This document shows positions 30,897-42,744 of a DNA stretch of 64,000 nt, piece by piece. The notes under the pieces are model-generated. The model had not been told where the DNA came from. It ran no database searches and was given only the letters and a program-made list of their open reading frames with translations. This stretch comes from Mixia osmundae IAM 14324. Its lineage: Eukaryota > Basidiomycota > Mixiomycetes > Mixiales > Mixiaceae. Position numbers and translations under genes: made by a program. The stretch covers positions 348,411 through 412,410 of the forward strand of contig NW_014575552.1 in assembly GCF_000708205.1 (NCBI RefSeq). The letters are read 5' to 3'. Position 1 is the stretch's first letter. Each line of letters begins with the position of its first letter.

Positions 30897-31982
30897 TCAA
30901 ACGCCAAAGTAAGCGGCGAGCGTCCACTTGGCAACGTTGAAGCCGAGTAAGCTGACAAAGTACAGTCCGAGCAACAGTACAGCCGGGAAGAGCAGCAGCT
31001 CTGTCCTTATCAGGAAGGGCAGCGCGTTGTAGCCGAGATCTGCAAGCGAAGCTCGTCAAGTGAGCCTTCGGGTCAGCAGCAACCACGCCGAGCTTGAACG
31101 CACAGGTCACGTAGATGTACTGCGCAAATGCTGCCAGGTAGAGCGTGTTGCCGACCCAGAGACAGACCCAATTGTCGCGTGTCACGACAGCCGAGAGCAC
31201 GAGCTGAGCCAAGTAGAGATGCAGAAACATGGGAAAGAAGCTGTTGCAGTGCACGTCGAAGGAGTAGCCCCTGCATGCCAGTTCCATGTCCAGCCAGACG
31301 CGCGAGTGCCAGCAGACAAGACGCGCTTACCATTCTACTTCTTGCTCAGTCGCATGAGTATGTGACGAGTGCGTCATGAATCGATTCGACAGCGCCCTGC
31401 CGGCATGCGCCCTGTGTAAGCCAAGACACCATCGTGTCAAGCTGATGTAACAACCGACCAGAGCAAGGTCGCGACGATGACACCGACGAGCAGAAAGTCC
31501 ACAAAGACCATGTAGAGTGTCGTCCGTACGACCATCAAGAGTGAATAATGAGCATAGAAGATCGACCAGAGCAGCCCTGCCGTGGTCAGACAGAGCGAGA
31601 TGAGGAGCAGCATGGCCGGATCATCCCTCGCCCATGTGTTCTTGGTCTCTGGCAGACAGGCCCTGACATGAGCCCAGCACGTGAGCCGGCACGTCTAGGC
31701 CGACTTACGTTTGTGATAGTACACATTGCGGTAGACCCGCCTTGGAGCGATACACAAGTAAGTCAGCTGCCAGGCTGCCAGCTCGAAATCCATCTGGTTC
31801 GAGCTGAGGATCCGTCTGGCTAATATCCTCGCTTTGGCCAGTGCAGTCTTGCTCCTGCTGCCCGCGCTCCCGGCAGGGCTTGCGTAGCTAGTCGATCCGC
31901 GAGTAGGCCCCGGCACTCCTGACCCATTACCCGCCGTCGACGCTACGTCAGAGTCTTTCGTCGTCGGTAGCAGCGGCGCCAT
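30897..31982 (-). CDS. GMH1: Unc50/Gmh1 family Golgi membrane protein
   Basis: Polytopic Golgi protein. The start at 31982 (MAPLLPTTKD) is chosen over an upstream ATG at 32102 because the conserved part begins with RRILSSNQMDFELAAWQLTYLCIAPRRVYRNVYYHKR. Later exons give NTWARDDPAMLLLISLCL, MELACRGYSFDVHCNSFFPMFLHLYLAQ and NWVCLWVGNTLYLAAFAQYIYVT. A GT-AG intron restores the conserved YLGYNALPFL, then RTELLLFPAVLLLGLYFVSLLGFN to the end. Yeast Gmh1 binds the Arf-GEF Gea1; animal UNC-50 is needed for transport of nicotinic receptors. At least three introns are present, all GT-AG where solved. Confidence 0.92.
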
Positions 31983-32218
31983 GGCGAACCAAAAGGTCAG
32001 CCAGCTCGCCCTGCGCACTGTGCGGCAGCTGCTTCGGTCTGAAGATCTGCAGGCGGGAACGCGGCGCTCGGCGAGGTAGACCTGATCGGACAGGTCGTGC
32101 AAGAGCGCGCGCGAGCGACGTGCGCGTGCTAGTTAGTGACCATCCCCATAGCAAGGCCACTCTGCGCTCGTCCCATGTCACCCGAATATAATAGCAACAA
32201 AAGTCATCTAGCGTATGT

Positions 32219-34345
32219 CTAGTGTCCGTTTGGCCCCGGACTAGTCTGTCGCCGAAGTTCCGTCTCCCTCAGTGGGAATCCAGCCCGAGTCGGCGAAACC
32301 AGCCCGGCCAGCTCGTCCTCTTCGTCCTCTGCTGCACTGTTGCGCTGCGCTGCTAGCTGTGCAACACTGCTCTGCGAACGGTGGCTCGCCACCGCCGGCT
32401 CTTGACCATGGAGACCGGGTATACGCGGCAGATGTCGGGGCAGATAAATGCCGTGCGACCTGGGCTTATTGTGCTGTTGGGTTTGATAAAGTGGATCAGT
32501 GTTGATGCTTGGCAAAGGTCGAGGCGTTCGATCCGTACCTGAGCTGGCAAAGACGGGCGGTGACGGGGCCGGTCGAGGGCCGAAATCGGATGGCGCCATC
32601 TCGTACGGATCTTCGTAAAGTGCTTGCGCTGAATCTGCCTGGTCATACGGCCCCAGCCAGAGCTGGCCCTTGCCAGACTGGCCGTACTGCGACGCCCCTC
32701 GCCGATGATCAGAGCGCATCGTGGTCGCAGCGCTGTCACCCGAATTCGTTTTGTGCGCATGTTGAGAGTGCACAATGCCCGCGCTGCCCTGCTGAGGATA
32801 TCTGTGCTCAGTCACGTTGTCGTTGAACCCGATGGTTTGCGCTCGTGATGGTCGAGACGTGTTGCTCTCGAGATGGGGCAACATCCTCGCTGGCTCGGCG
32901 TTTGGCGAGTGCAGCCTGATCTTGTCTGCCGCATCATCCGGCATCGGCTGCGCTTCCTATCAGTCTTGCGGCAATGAGACGAGATGAGACAGGCATGCCT
33001 TGTCCCAGAGTTGATGACGCGTCACGGCATCATAGTGTCCGTTCATTCGGTCGAGTTCCTTGCTGTCGCAGGCGTCGCTGGGACGCTGGTGATGTTGCTG
33101 GCGACGCCGAGGCTCTAGACTGCTGGCACTCATGATCGAGTGACGTGCACTCCTGGCTCGGTAGATCGAGCCGATGGCGCCAAAGCCGCCTCGTATTGCG
33201 TCAACGCCAGGCTCTTCGTGCTCGAGACCCTTTTCGTCCGCGCTCGGCTCGACGCGGCTGTGCGAAAGCAGGATGGTCGAGCGCCTGTCGAGCTTGAGCT
33301 CGTTGGGATCGATCTTGCTCATTTGTAGAAGCGTGATGCCGCAACAGATGACGAGGAAACCGAAGACGACGGTTACGATCTGGGTCACGCTCGCCTTGAG
33401 GCCCTGAAAGAGGATGACAGAGGTGACCAAAGTGGCTGTCGTGAAGAGAACGTAATAGATTGCCGTCGTGGTGGCCGTATTGAACAGCTCTAGGGCCTTG
33501 TTGAGATAGTTGATCTCTGTCAGGAGGGTGACGACGACGAAAGCGAGCAGAAAGTAGATGAACCAATGCTTGAACTGGTTCTGGCCCCGGATGCTGGTCA
33601 CGATGGACGAGCCGAGCCCTTGCGTGCACGAGACGGAGAGGCCGCCGATCAGCGAGCAGATGCTGATGTAGACAAAGATGTTCTCTTTGCCGTACTTGGG
33701 CGCGACGAAGAAGATGAGCACAAGACAAGCGAGGATGACGACGCTGCCAAAGATGAGAAAGCCGATGCTCAAGAACAAGTGCTGAAACTCGAGAATGGTT
33801 GCAGCGGATTGTTCCTCGGGACCGTTGAGAGCGATGATCGTTGCGCCGATGATGCAGAGAGCACAGCCGATCTTGCCAAAGAACGTGAGGCGCTCCTTGA
33901 GGAAGATCGCAGACAGGATGGCACATATGACGACGGACAGCGCGCCCAGCGGCGTGACAAGAATAGCGGGCGCAAAGGCATAGGCGATAAAGTTGCAGAT
34001 CTCGCCGACGATCATGAGTGTCATGCCCGTCCACCACATCGGGCTCTTGAGATACGCGTGCGACTCGCCGGCAACGACGTTGGCATCCTTTTGGGCGGCG
34101 AGCAAGCCCTTTTTCTTGAAGACAAAGCTGGAGCCGATGAGCACACCCGAGACGACAGCGAGCAAGACGCCGATGAGCTTGTAGCTCGTCGGCTGTATCG
34201 CGTTGCCAGACGCAGAAGCGGTTGCAGAAGCCGCTGCTGCGCTCGCTGCAGAGGCAGACGCAAAGACAGACGAGGCAGAAGCGAGCACTGAGCTCAGCAC
34301 CGCGCTCGACGCAGCCGGCGTCAGGCTGCTCGTTGCCGTCGCCAT
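32219..34345 (-). CDS. NIPA-type magnesium transporter with long cytosolic tail
   Basis: The N-terminus is an unusual Ala/Ser-rich stretch of about 45 residues, followed by nine hydrophobic segments of the Mg_trans_NIPA fold: YKLIGVLLAVVSGVLIGSSFVFKKKGL, SPMWWTGMTLMIVGEICNFIAYAFAPAILVTPLGALSVVICAILSAIFLKERL, and QIVTVVFGFLVICCGITLLQMSK. An intron at 32948-32998 with a GC donor (GCATGC) and CAG acceptor joins LWDK to PMPDDAADK and adds a disordered tail of about 240 residues containing TIGFNDNVTEH, similar to tails of other fungal NIPA proteins. Without splicing the protein would end at SLPQD. Members move Mg2+ in endosomes or at the plasma membrane. It diverges from the lyase-like gene across about 190 bp. 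Confidence 0.92.
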
Positions 34346-34532
34346 CGGTCGCGCAGATCTTGCTGCTGGTTCCGACCACTGTCGACGATCAGCTCGTGCA
34401 CGACAAGCCGGCCATGTTCAGATTTGAGATGCGCGATGTGGCATGTGCACCGCTCGCTCGCGCGCTCACACGCCCAGGCCCACACACGTCCCACGCGCGC
34501 TTCGTCGTCGTGTCGCCCATCCTCGCGTCATC

Positions 34533-35360
34533 ATGTGTATCGAGCCATGCGTGCTCTCGTCGATGCTCTACGAGCCTGTCAACGGTGACAGCCTCTCGGA
34601 TGGCATCCATCTCTGGTCCAGGCATGTCCAGCGCATTCAAGCTGCTTTCTCAGCCTTTGGGCAAGCCCGTCCGAGCCAACCGGGGAGTGCATGGCGGACA
34701 GACAGGGCACCGACTGCCGAAAAGCTAGCTTCAACTGTGTCGGAGGTCATCGCGTGCTCAGGCTCAGACCGCCTACAGAGGGTTCGTCATCATCGATTGA
34801 TTACGGGCGCAGTCTGTTGCTCAGTCGGTTTCTAGCTGCGCCTCACAGTCGATAGTCGAGGCCACATCGATGTACGCTCCACCAGGCCTGCAAGCCCGCC
34901 CAACGGTGCGCCGACTCGGATGCGTGCCTGCTCTCATTGATGGGCAGCAGATGAGCTCTGCCTTGCGCTGGACAGGCAAGCAACTGTCTACGATGGTGAC
35001 ATCACGCTCTCCCACAAGACCACCAGTCGCAAAGTATACGATGATGCCCGGATTCGCTGCGGCGCAACGCTCGAGCCTAGAACTGATGCGCCCTTTGATG
35101 TCGTCATGTACAACGACAGAAACGAAGTCACTGAGACTACTATCTCCAACATCGCATTCCGACGGAGCGCAGACGATCAGGTTTGGGTGACTCCTAGCGC
35201 GAGCTGCGGCCTGCTGCCCGGCGTACAGCGTCAGGAATTACTCGACACTGGCTTCTGTACAGAGGGAATAATCCATGTCGCAGATCTCGAACAGCTCGAG
35301 ATGATCTGCTTCAATGCTGTCCGCAAGGTCTATCGTGTGAAGATGCACGTTCGATCCTAG
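34533..35360 (+). CDS. ABZ2: Class IV PLP aminotransferase-fold enzyme, probably aminodeoxychorismate lyase
   Basis: Exon 1 MCIEPCVLSSMLYEP...LWSRHVQRIQAAF splices through GTTCGT...CTAG (about 54 nt) to LRLTVDSRGHIDV. A second short intron (about 42 nt) leads to DELCLALDRQATVYDGDITLSHKTTSRKVYDDAR, containing the PLP-binding lysine of the HKTTxR block. The final part has NEVTETTISNIAF and WVTPSASCGLLPGVQRQELLDTG, the family's cofactor phosphate loop, then FNAVRKVYRVKM. In yeast, Abz2 makes p-aminobenzoate for folate; branched-chain or D-amino-acid transaminases are the main alternatives. A further ATG at 34443 would add 30 residues. Its stop overlaps that of PEX5. Confidence 0.85.
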
Positions 35361-38065
35361 AAATCGAAACTTGCTCGGAATGGATCGAGCTGACGGTTCT
35401 CGCAAGCCGCAATCAGATCATCGCGTTCGAGACTGGGGCAAGGCATCAATCGCGCAATGGGTAACACACTTAGGCACTCACAAGGATGACACCATGCGAA
35501 GAGTCGACCATAGCGCTTCACTCGTGACTGCACCGGAATCGGCAGGCTTGTAGATGCTTGCGCTATCTGCCGCTTCTTGAGCAGCCTCTGTGTTTTGCAA
35601 CTGCAGAGCCCGCAGGAGGTGCACCGCCGCAGTGTCGTAGGAAGACAAGCAGATACTCGATACAGCAAGGTTGTAGCGCGCTCGTGCGTATGCGGGCTGC
35701 AGTTCGATCGCCTTGTTGTAGAATTCGATCGCCTCTCGGGGCTTGCCGCTGTTGGCCAATGTCGCGCCCAGCCGATTGAATAGAAGCGGATCCTGTGCAA
35801 AGGCTCATAAGATACTACGTTCGCACTGCGGATGCCGAGACGTACCTCTGGTCGAGTCGCGAGAGCAGAGGCGAAACAATCGCCTGCCTTGTCGTAGTCC
35901 TCACTGATGTTGAACAGTACGCCCAGCGCAATCTGCACATCTGCATCGAAATGTGTCGTCGAGGCTTGGGCCATGCGAATAAGTAGTCCAGTCAGCCAGC
36001 TGTGTGTCTCGATCATGGACGATGAAGTCGGACGATTACCAGCCTGGCTGGCGTACGCAGACACGGTCGAGGCGTACTCGTCGCGTGAGAGCGCCCAATG
36101 CTGTATCGCATCGTAGGCCTTTGCCCTGTCGTTCTCGTTCGTGTGACTTACCGCCAGTGCTAGCCAAGCAGGGGACATCTGTGGATCGAGCTCGAGTGCA
36201 CGGGCGAGCGCTCTGATGGCCATGTCCTCGCGCTCGTTCTCCTGCTGCTTCATGCCGAGCTCCATCCATGCCAGAGGGCTTTCGGGATTCTCCTGACAGG
36301 CAGCCTCTTTCTCTAGGATGGATTCGTACGGAGTCACTTCGAAACGGCCCCCCAGGGTGTGCACGCGGTGCTGCTGCGTCAAAGGTCTATTCTTGATGAA
36401 CGGATTGCTTGGTTGGAATCGATATATGCCTTCAGAAGTAACAACCGGACCTGGAGTTTGATTAAGCTGACGGACACCGGAAGCGGTCGCTTCGTATTCG
36501 TCCCAGCTGCGCTGCAAGGTCTCCCATTCGGCTTGCTGTGCCGACACTGGCAGCCGGCGCGAAACTTGGGCAGGCTGCGGTGCGCCAACTATGCTCGCTG
36601 CATCAAAATCTTCTTCCCAATTGACACTCGCGCCTGGCGTCTGACTGTCTAGCAAGACATTACGAGCCTCTTCCTCCACGAGAAGACCGCCGTCGCCTTG
36701 AAAGTGCGGTCTATTCTGCCACCGCTGCTGCGCCTCTCGTTCTCTCGCTGCTCGACCCGCATATTCCTCATCCCAGATGCCGTTCATCTCCCTCATGCCG
36801 CGCGCTTGCTCAGCTGCCCAATCATCGACTGTCGGTACATTTCCGCGCAATTGCGCCGCACTCGCTCCAGTGGACTGCGTGATGCATATCGGAGTGGCGC
36901 CAGATCCTCTTACTTCGAGTTCAGAGGTGGTCGCCAGGGCCGGTGCGTCTTGATCGAGTGACCGCATTTTGCCCTTTTGCTTATCCGAGCTGACGACGGG
37001 CAATACTTGTTCTATGACTTTATTACCCTCGACCGCGACTTCGTGATCGCGTAGCTTGCGCATCAGACTCATGAAAGTTGAACTCGCAAATTTTGGGTTC
37101 GCAGACTGCTCAGCACGGACAGCTTGAAGCAACTCGCCAGCCGTACGAGCGAGATCATCGTTGTCAACGCCCTTGTTTTGGGGTGATATCGGGCGTGCTG
37201 TGAGAGACTCGTGGATGTAAGCCTTCTCGGCCTGTGAGAGCGTTGTCGAGTCTTCTAATCCCTTGAAGGCAGCTTCCCAATCCGCAGTACGCTGTGCTCT
37301 AAGTAGCGCATCTATCACTTGCTCACTTTGCGACACGACACTCGAGCTTGTAGGCTGTGGTGCCGAGTAGCTGTGTTGGAATCGATGCAAGTCTAGCATC
37401 TGATGAGGGTGCGATCGAAGCGCGGGATGATGTGGACCAAGGTGTGTATTCGCTTGAGAATAGCTGCTGTCCATGCGAGCCAGAGCCATGATATGTGTCT
37501 GGTCGGCTGAGGGAAGCTTGGACGATGCTAAGGCATCACTTTCAGAATCCTGCTGCCATTGTGTCCCACCAGACGACTCATGGAATGCCTGAGTGTACGC
37601 CTCGTGTCTTGGTAGCGCATTTACTTCGTGAGCTGCAAAATCCATCGCCCAGGCTGGCACTGCTGATTGCTGAGGATGCGACTGCACCTGCAGAGCAGAT
37701 TGCAATGAAGCCAGGTCGTATGGCGCTGCTGACGAGCTAGCGCTGGCAAAGAAGCGAGCGGCATCGTCTGTCGCGATTCCGACATGCGCACGACGATAGG
37801 TGCGGAAGCTCTGTTCCGTACTTCAGCACGTACGCCAGATAGTCCGAGAGGAGAAAGCCTACAGAGCCTGTATGCGCTCGGCCAGTATCGGGTCGACTGA
37901 ATTGATCCTATCACATGGGTGTTAGTCAGCAAACGAGAAGACGATCCATCGTTGCCGGAGACGGACCTGACTGATGCCTCTGTCATTATTGAGCTGTTTC
38001 TGAAATTGCTGAAGCGGATTGCTAGGGCCGCAATCCGTCCCAGCACCGCTGAGGAGCGAGGCCAT
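35357..38065 (-). CDS. PEX5: Pex5, peroxisomal PTS1 import receptor
   Basis: Cytosolic receptor that binds C-terminal SKL-type signals through TPRs. The start at 38065 gives MASLLSGAGTDCGPSNPLQQFQKQ, with the conserved N-terminal cysteine of CGPSNPLQ, used for monoubiquitination and recycling. Pentapeptide-like WxxxF/Y motifs follow: WAMDF, WEAAF, WEEDF, WDEYE. The TPR region includes ALELDPQMSPAWLALAVSHTNE, DADVQIALGVLFN and NKAIELQPAYARARYNLAVSSI. GT-AG introns join ATRPE to DPLLFNRLGATLANSG, and VSS to FLERDDLIAACENRQLDPFRASFDF at the end. The stop shares CTAG with the converging lyase-like gene. Confidence 0.95.
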
Positions 38066-38665
38066 GACTACCGTCGGTGCAATTCTCACGATCTCCCACA
38101 GTCGCGCGGGAGGCTGCTCCGACGGAGCTGATAGTAGAGGGGGCGCAGCTGTGCGAGATCAGAGTCCGTACGTAGCTGCGCGCAAGACACAGCCGCAGCC
38201 TAACGTGGCACACTCGAAGCTCGCCCCGCCCGCTGTGATCGAGAAGCGATCGGAGAAATCTAAAGAGACAAGCTTTGTCGCCCGCAGAGACTGTTCTGCC
38301 GATATAGCCGTGGCTGCCCGGCAGTGATCTCGCTGCGTGGCCGTAATGAAAAGGACCCTTGATTGATTGCTGAAGACCTAAAGATCATCAGTCCTTGCTA
38401 TGAAGACTGTGCACGCATGCGGTCGTCTCACGACTGAGCGACAGCTCTGTCAAGTCTGATACGGGACAGTTCGGCCAAGCTGGAGTGAAGAGCTAGCTGG
38501 TCATCAGAGCAGACTGGCCGGCCGCCTGAACGACGACTAGTCGAAGGGCGCTGACGCGCAGATCTCACGAAGATGCTCAATGCCGTCCGCACTACCAAGA
38601 AGTGAGAGCAGACGCTCACTGTGACGCCAACAATACAGGGCCGTCCTGAGCCATCCGTCTTCGGC
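38066..38665. other. Divergent promoter region between PEX5 and the basic TF-like gene
   Basis: About 600 bp. An 87-codon plus-strand frame beginning at 38064 has no family resemblance, and the opposite strand also carries a frame, so neither is called. No repeat or motif stands out. Confidence 0.5.
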
Positions 38666-40783
38666 ATGACCGACGCAGAAGAACGGAAGGACAACACGTC
38701 GATAGAGCCTACCCCGCGATCAACTGGCCTGGTTGCAGGCTCTGCCAGCACGGTGCTCCACGGCCACACTGCACATGGAGGGCACAACGAACGAGACATG
38801 TCGAGCCATGACCCGAGCATGTCTAGTCAGCATGGCCTTCAATGCTACCTTCCGCGCTGATTTGGCGCGTGGCCAGGTCTGCTCTCCAATGCAAGCGAAA
38901 CCCGACAGACCGTAGATCGCGAGCGACTCAGCGCAGTGCGCTCGCACTCGCCGAGCTATAGCGACGCGCCCATCACGAGCGGCTCGAGATCGCCAAGTCA
39001 ATCTACATCTATGACATTTTCGATGAGCGCGCAAGATCAGCGACAGAGCGAACGATCAGCCCGCCAGCGAGCGCGGGACAAGTGGCTGGCAAAGAAGACG
39101 CCCGAGGAGCGGGCGGAGCTAACTCGTCGCAACACTGAGAACAAGCGGCAGTCGAGGTTAAATCAGAAGCGCCAGAGACAGCAAAAGATGCTGGAGCAAC
39201 AGCAGCAAGACTGGCGTGAGCAGCAGAGGACTATCGGGGCGACGCACTCTTCTGATCGACGAGCGAGTCCAGACAACCAGAGCACACCCAGCGGCTCTTC
39301 TGACTACCAGCACTCATCAGGGCCAGCCTCTGCGCACGCTGCTTTTGCATCACCAGACGAGTCAGGCTCACCGATCGACTACCGGCCAGCCGCTGGCCCT
39401 TCTTGCGAGTCTGGTACCGTGCCTGCTTTGGCTTTACCTGTCGCCCTTTCGAGTCCGATCGTCCGGCAAATCCGTGAGTATGCTCGCGACCGTCCCCTGT
39501 TCCCTCTCACGAACCCCGCAGGACCGAGCGCAGTCTCTGATGCGACACCAGAACATGGCGCACGAGATGGTAATCTGGCTTACTGTCGATGTAAAGGCTG
39601 TCGCGAAGCAGCGCATGCCAACGGCCGATGGATCCATAAACGAACGTTCAGTCGGCATCGCCGCTTGTTGCTCGACGAGCAGGCCAAACGTCGTGCTGCC
39701 CAACAAGAACGCATGTGCTCCAGTCGATCAGCCTCTGCTGAGCAGTCTGATAGTGGCTCGTCCTCAAACCAATCAAGACAGGGTCTAGACGCCGACTCTT
39801 CCCATGATACCCCGCTTCGATCGCAGACTCTGCCTTTGTCGATGTACGAAGTCAGCACGACGCATGCATCCTTGCCCCGTCTGCGTCTCCAGACATCTCT
39901 CGTTCGCCAAGTCGACGAACGACCCGAACCTGAACTCCCGCAAGCAAAGCGTCACGCTTTCTCCCGAGGTGAACACTCTCGTCCTATTCTGCCTCCCTTG
40001 CCAATGCCTAGAAGGCTCTCTTCAGGCGGTCCAGAGCTTTCAGGTCGGTCCTCTCATGATTCGAACCGCAATGCTGCCATGGAATCTTATCGGTCCACGC
40101 ACGTATCACCGCGGCCCTCCTATGCTTATCGTACCCTTTCTGCATCCTCTGCTATCTCGCACTCGGTGACGCAGGACTCGGTGACGCCCTTGACACCCTT
40201 GACGCCGATGACAGAGTCGCCCGCGTACAAGTCCTCACGGCGAGAGTCTTTCGGCTTTCCCGCCATCTCGACGATGGCACCGGCAATATCAATTCAGCAG
40301 CAATTGGCCTCCCGTGATCCTGTCGTGCGTCTGCCCGACCCGACGTCACCCCGTAGCGTGCGACCACCCAGCAGAATAGACACATCTTTACATCTTAGAC
40401 AGATCATTGACACACAGACGAATCGGTCCCGAGGCGAAGTGTACAGCGAAACGTTCAAGCAGCAACTGCTGCGCGAAGCATCTGAGCAAGACTTGCTTTC
40501 GTCTAAGAACCCGGCGTACATCAGTCTTCTCGACAGAGATGCTGCTCGCGAGAGAGAGCTACTACACCTGAGGTAAGCGCTGCTTATGCCCTCGTCAGTG
40601 ATCCCGTCTTGATGCGTCAGCCACTGGCAGGCAAAGATTGAAGCAATTCGTAGCACAGCAACCCACCAACGCGATGCAAGGCGAATACACGTAGCAAGCT
40701 TCCGAGGAACTACCTCTTGCGCTGTAGAATTGTACATGTCCACGACAATGGATGCCTACGCATGGACTCCTTCTCCTTCGTGA
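38666..40783 (+). CDS. Nuclear-type protein with a basic bZIP-like region and a transposon-style Cys/His motif
   Basis: Three exons: MTDAEERKDNTS... (38666-38825), a long central exon, and a short last exon. Introns are 38826-38876 (GTCAGC...CCAG) and 40573-40620 (GTAAGC...TCAG); both preserve frame. Near the start of the main exon is a strongly basic helix (ARQRARDKWLAKKTPEE, then RRNTENKRQSRLNQKRQRQQKMLEQQQQ). About 120 residues later is YCRCKGCREAAHANGRWIHKRTFSRHRRLL, a CxCxxC...W-I-x(2)-R-T-x(2)-R-H pattern that I associate with the N-terminal zinc motif of several basidiomycete transposase-type proteins. The rest is Ser/Pro-rich and disordered. There is no transposase core here, so it may be a domesticated or DNA-binding relic. 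Function unknown; a transcriptional role is inference. Confidence 0.65.
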
Positions 40784-40911
40784 AACAATGCTTCTTGTGG
40801 GGTCTTGCGAGGAGTCAGCGGACACTTGCGAGCTTGCGCCAGCACCGACGCGTATCGTAATGCATACGCACGTACGCACATGCGCCTCGGACTATTGACG
40901 TCAGACCTGAG

Positions 40912-42684
40912 ATGACCACCAAGACGGCTTTGGGCGGCTACAAGGTCGGCATACCCATCATTCCGCCCGTCGAGGCCCTGACGAGCTGCACGCCAGGCCC
41001 ACGACCAGCTTCTCTTCGTCAACTTCAACCAGGACAAGACGCAAGTACTCGAGCTCAAACGTAAGATGCCGCTCAGCTTGCCTTGCAGATGTGTCTCTGT
41101 CGGGACTCGCAAAGGTTACAACATCACCAATTGCGATCCCTTCGGTCGAGTCTACGCACGCAGTCAGCCGCTTGTCTGCCCTCGACGACGCCGTGATCTG
41201 ATGCCTCGATGCGTAGATGACGGACCGGTCTCTATCGTGGAGATGCTGTTCTGCACCAGTCTGGTGGCACTGGTCGGCTCTGCAGCCACCGGTCAGCTGT
41301 TCACGCTGGCTGACACGGCCATGACTGATCGATCCGACCGTCAGGTGGAGGTGCCCAAGGTGCGATGTCGGGATCCGGCAGCGCACGCAAGCTCAGCATT
41401 GTTAACACCAAGGTGAAGGATCTGTAAGCGGGGATAGTGCCGGCTGTCTGAACGAAAGCTGTGCACCACAGAGGCAATCGACCATCTGCGAGCTGACCTT
41501 TCCGACGTCTATCCTGTCCGTCAAGCTCAATAGGCGGCGGCTCGTTGTCGTGCTCGAGGAACAGATTTATCTCTATGACATCTCCAATATGAAGCCTCTT
41601 CAGACCATTGAGACCAGTCCTAATCCCGCAGGTCGGTGGAACAAACAGGTGCAAGCGCATCTAATCTGAAGCACGAGAGCAGGCATCTGTGCACTATCAT
41701 CTGCGCCAGACAATAGCTATCTGGCCTACCCCAGCCCATCGTCCTCGACTGGTGCAGCTTTTCCGAATAGTCCCAATGCTGCACCGGTCACAACCAGCGC
41801 GCATACCGCTGGCGACGTGCTCTTGCTCGATGCGCTAAGCTTGAGCGTCACAAATATAATCCAGGCTCACAAGGCGCCGTTGGCTGTTTTGACTTTCAAT
41901 GCGCAGGGCACCTTGCTTGCCACCTCCTCAGACAAGGGAACAGTCATTCGCGTCTTCTCGACCCCCAACGGTGACAAGGTGGCACAATTCAGGCGTGGTT
42001 CATATCCTGCCCGGATCTTCTCAATTTCTTTCGATGCGACGAGCTCGCTCGTGTGCGTCAGTAGCGACACTGAGACTGTGCACATCTTCAAGCTTTTGCG
42101 AGCGCGCCAACGGACCGGTATTGCAAATACAATCAGTCAACAAGATCCCAGCCAATCGCTGTCTGGCTTCAGAGCCATACGCGATGGCTCAGACTCCCTG
42201 ATAAGCGAATCAAGTCAGGTCGCCCCACAGCATGAGCCGGACCGCCGCGATCGATCGTCCAGCGTTGCGTATGCTAGTGTTGGGTCCATTCAGCGAGCAG
42301 CTGACAGGCTTATGCAGGGGTTCGATCAGAAAGCGCTCGATCAACTTGGGCCGAATGGCAGCAGGTAGTCTAGGCGGGTATTTGCCGGGCGCGGTCACGG
42401 AAATGTGGGAGCCTCAGAGAGACTTTGCATATCTGAAGCTGCCTCTGGCGGGTGTTAAGAGCGTCGTCGCTCTCAGCAGGTTGGCTTCAGCATGGCTTTG
42501 CTGCGGGCATGCTGAGAAATCTGCCTGCAGTACATTACCTCTGGTCAACGTCGTGACCAGCGAAGGCGTCTTCTACACATACAGCATCGATCTCGAGAGC
42601 GGCGGCGAGTGCATCCTAAGCAAGTCGTATAGTCTGATGGAAGGCGTCAACGAGGCGAGCGCCCAGGCAGCAGCCGTGGTATGA
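40912..42684 (+). CDS. ATG18: Atg18 (PROPPIN), PI3P/PI(3,5)P2-binding beta-propeller
   Basis: Seven-bladed propeller protein for autophagosome formation and vacuole control. The first short exon [11 protein letters not shown] splices (GT-AG, 52 nt) to [15 protein letters not shown]. The next intron (41041-41088) has a GC donor (GCAAGT) and restores [22 protein letters not shown]. Further introns restore [50 protein letters not shown] and [11 protein letters not shown]. The lipid-binding FRRG motif is intact ([16 protein letters not shown]), as are [16 protein letters not shown] and [23 protein letters not shown]. The C-terminus ends in [10 protein letters not shown]-type blade 7 sequence. Six or more introns in 1.7 kb make it one of the most interrupted genes here. 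Confidence 0.96.
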
Positions 42685-42744
42685 CGATGGACCAGACACT
42701 GTTGTACTTGCCCAAGTGTATTGCCGTGTATCGTTCACCGACGA

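Noticed and set aside
33201-34379. 392-codon minus-strand frame and 241-codon plus-strand frame over the NIPA gene
   Set aside because: They are shadows of the hydrophobic transporter frame; their sequences are His/Arg- and Asp-rich with no family, while the NIPA frame matches along its whole length.
38064-38327. 88-codon plus-strand frame overlapping the PEX5 start
   Set aside because: No family resemblance, overlaps PEX5's start codon, and the opposite strand is equally open.
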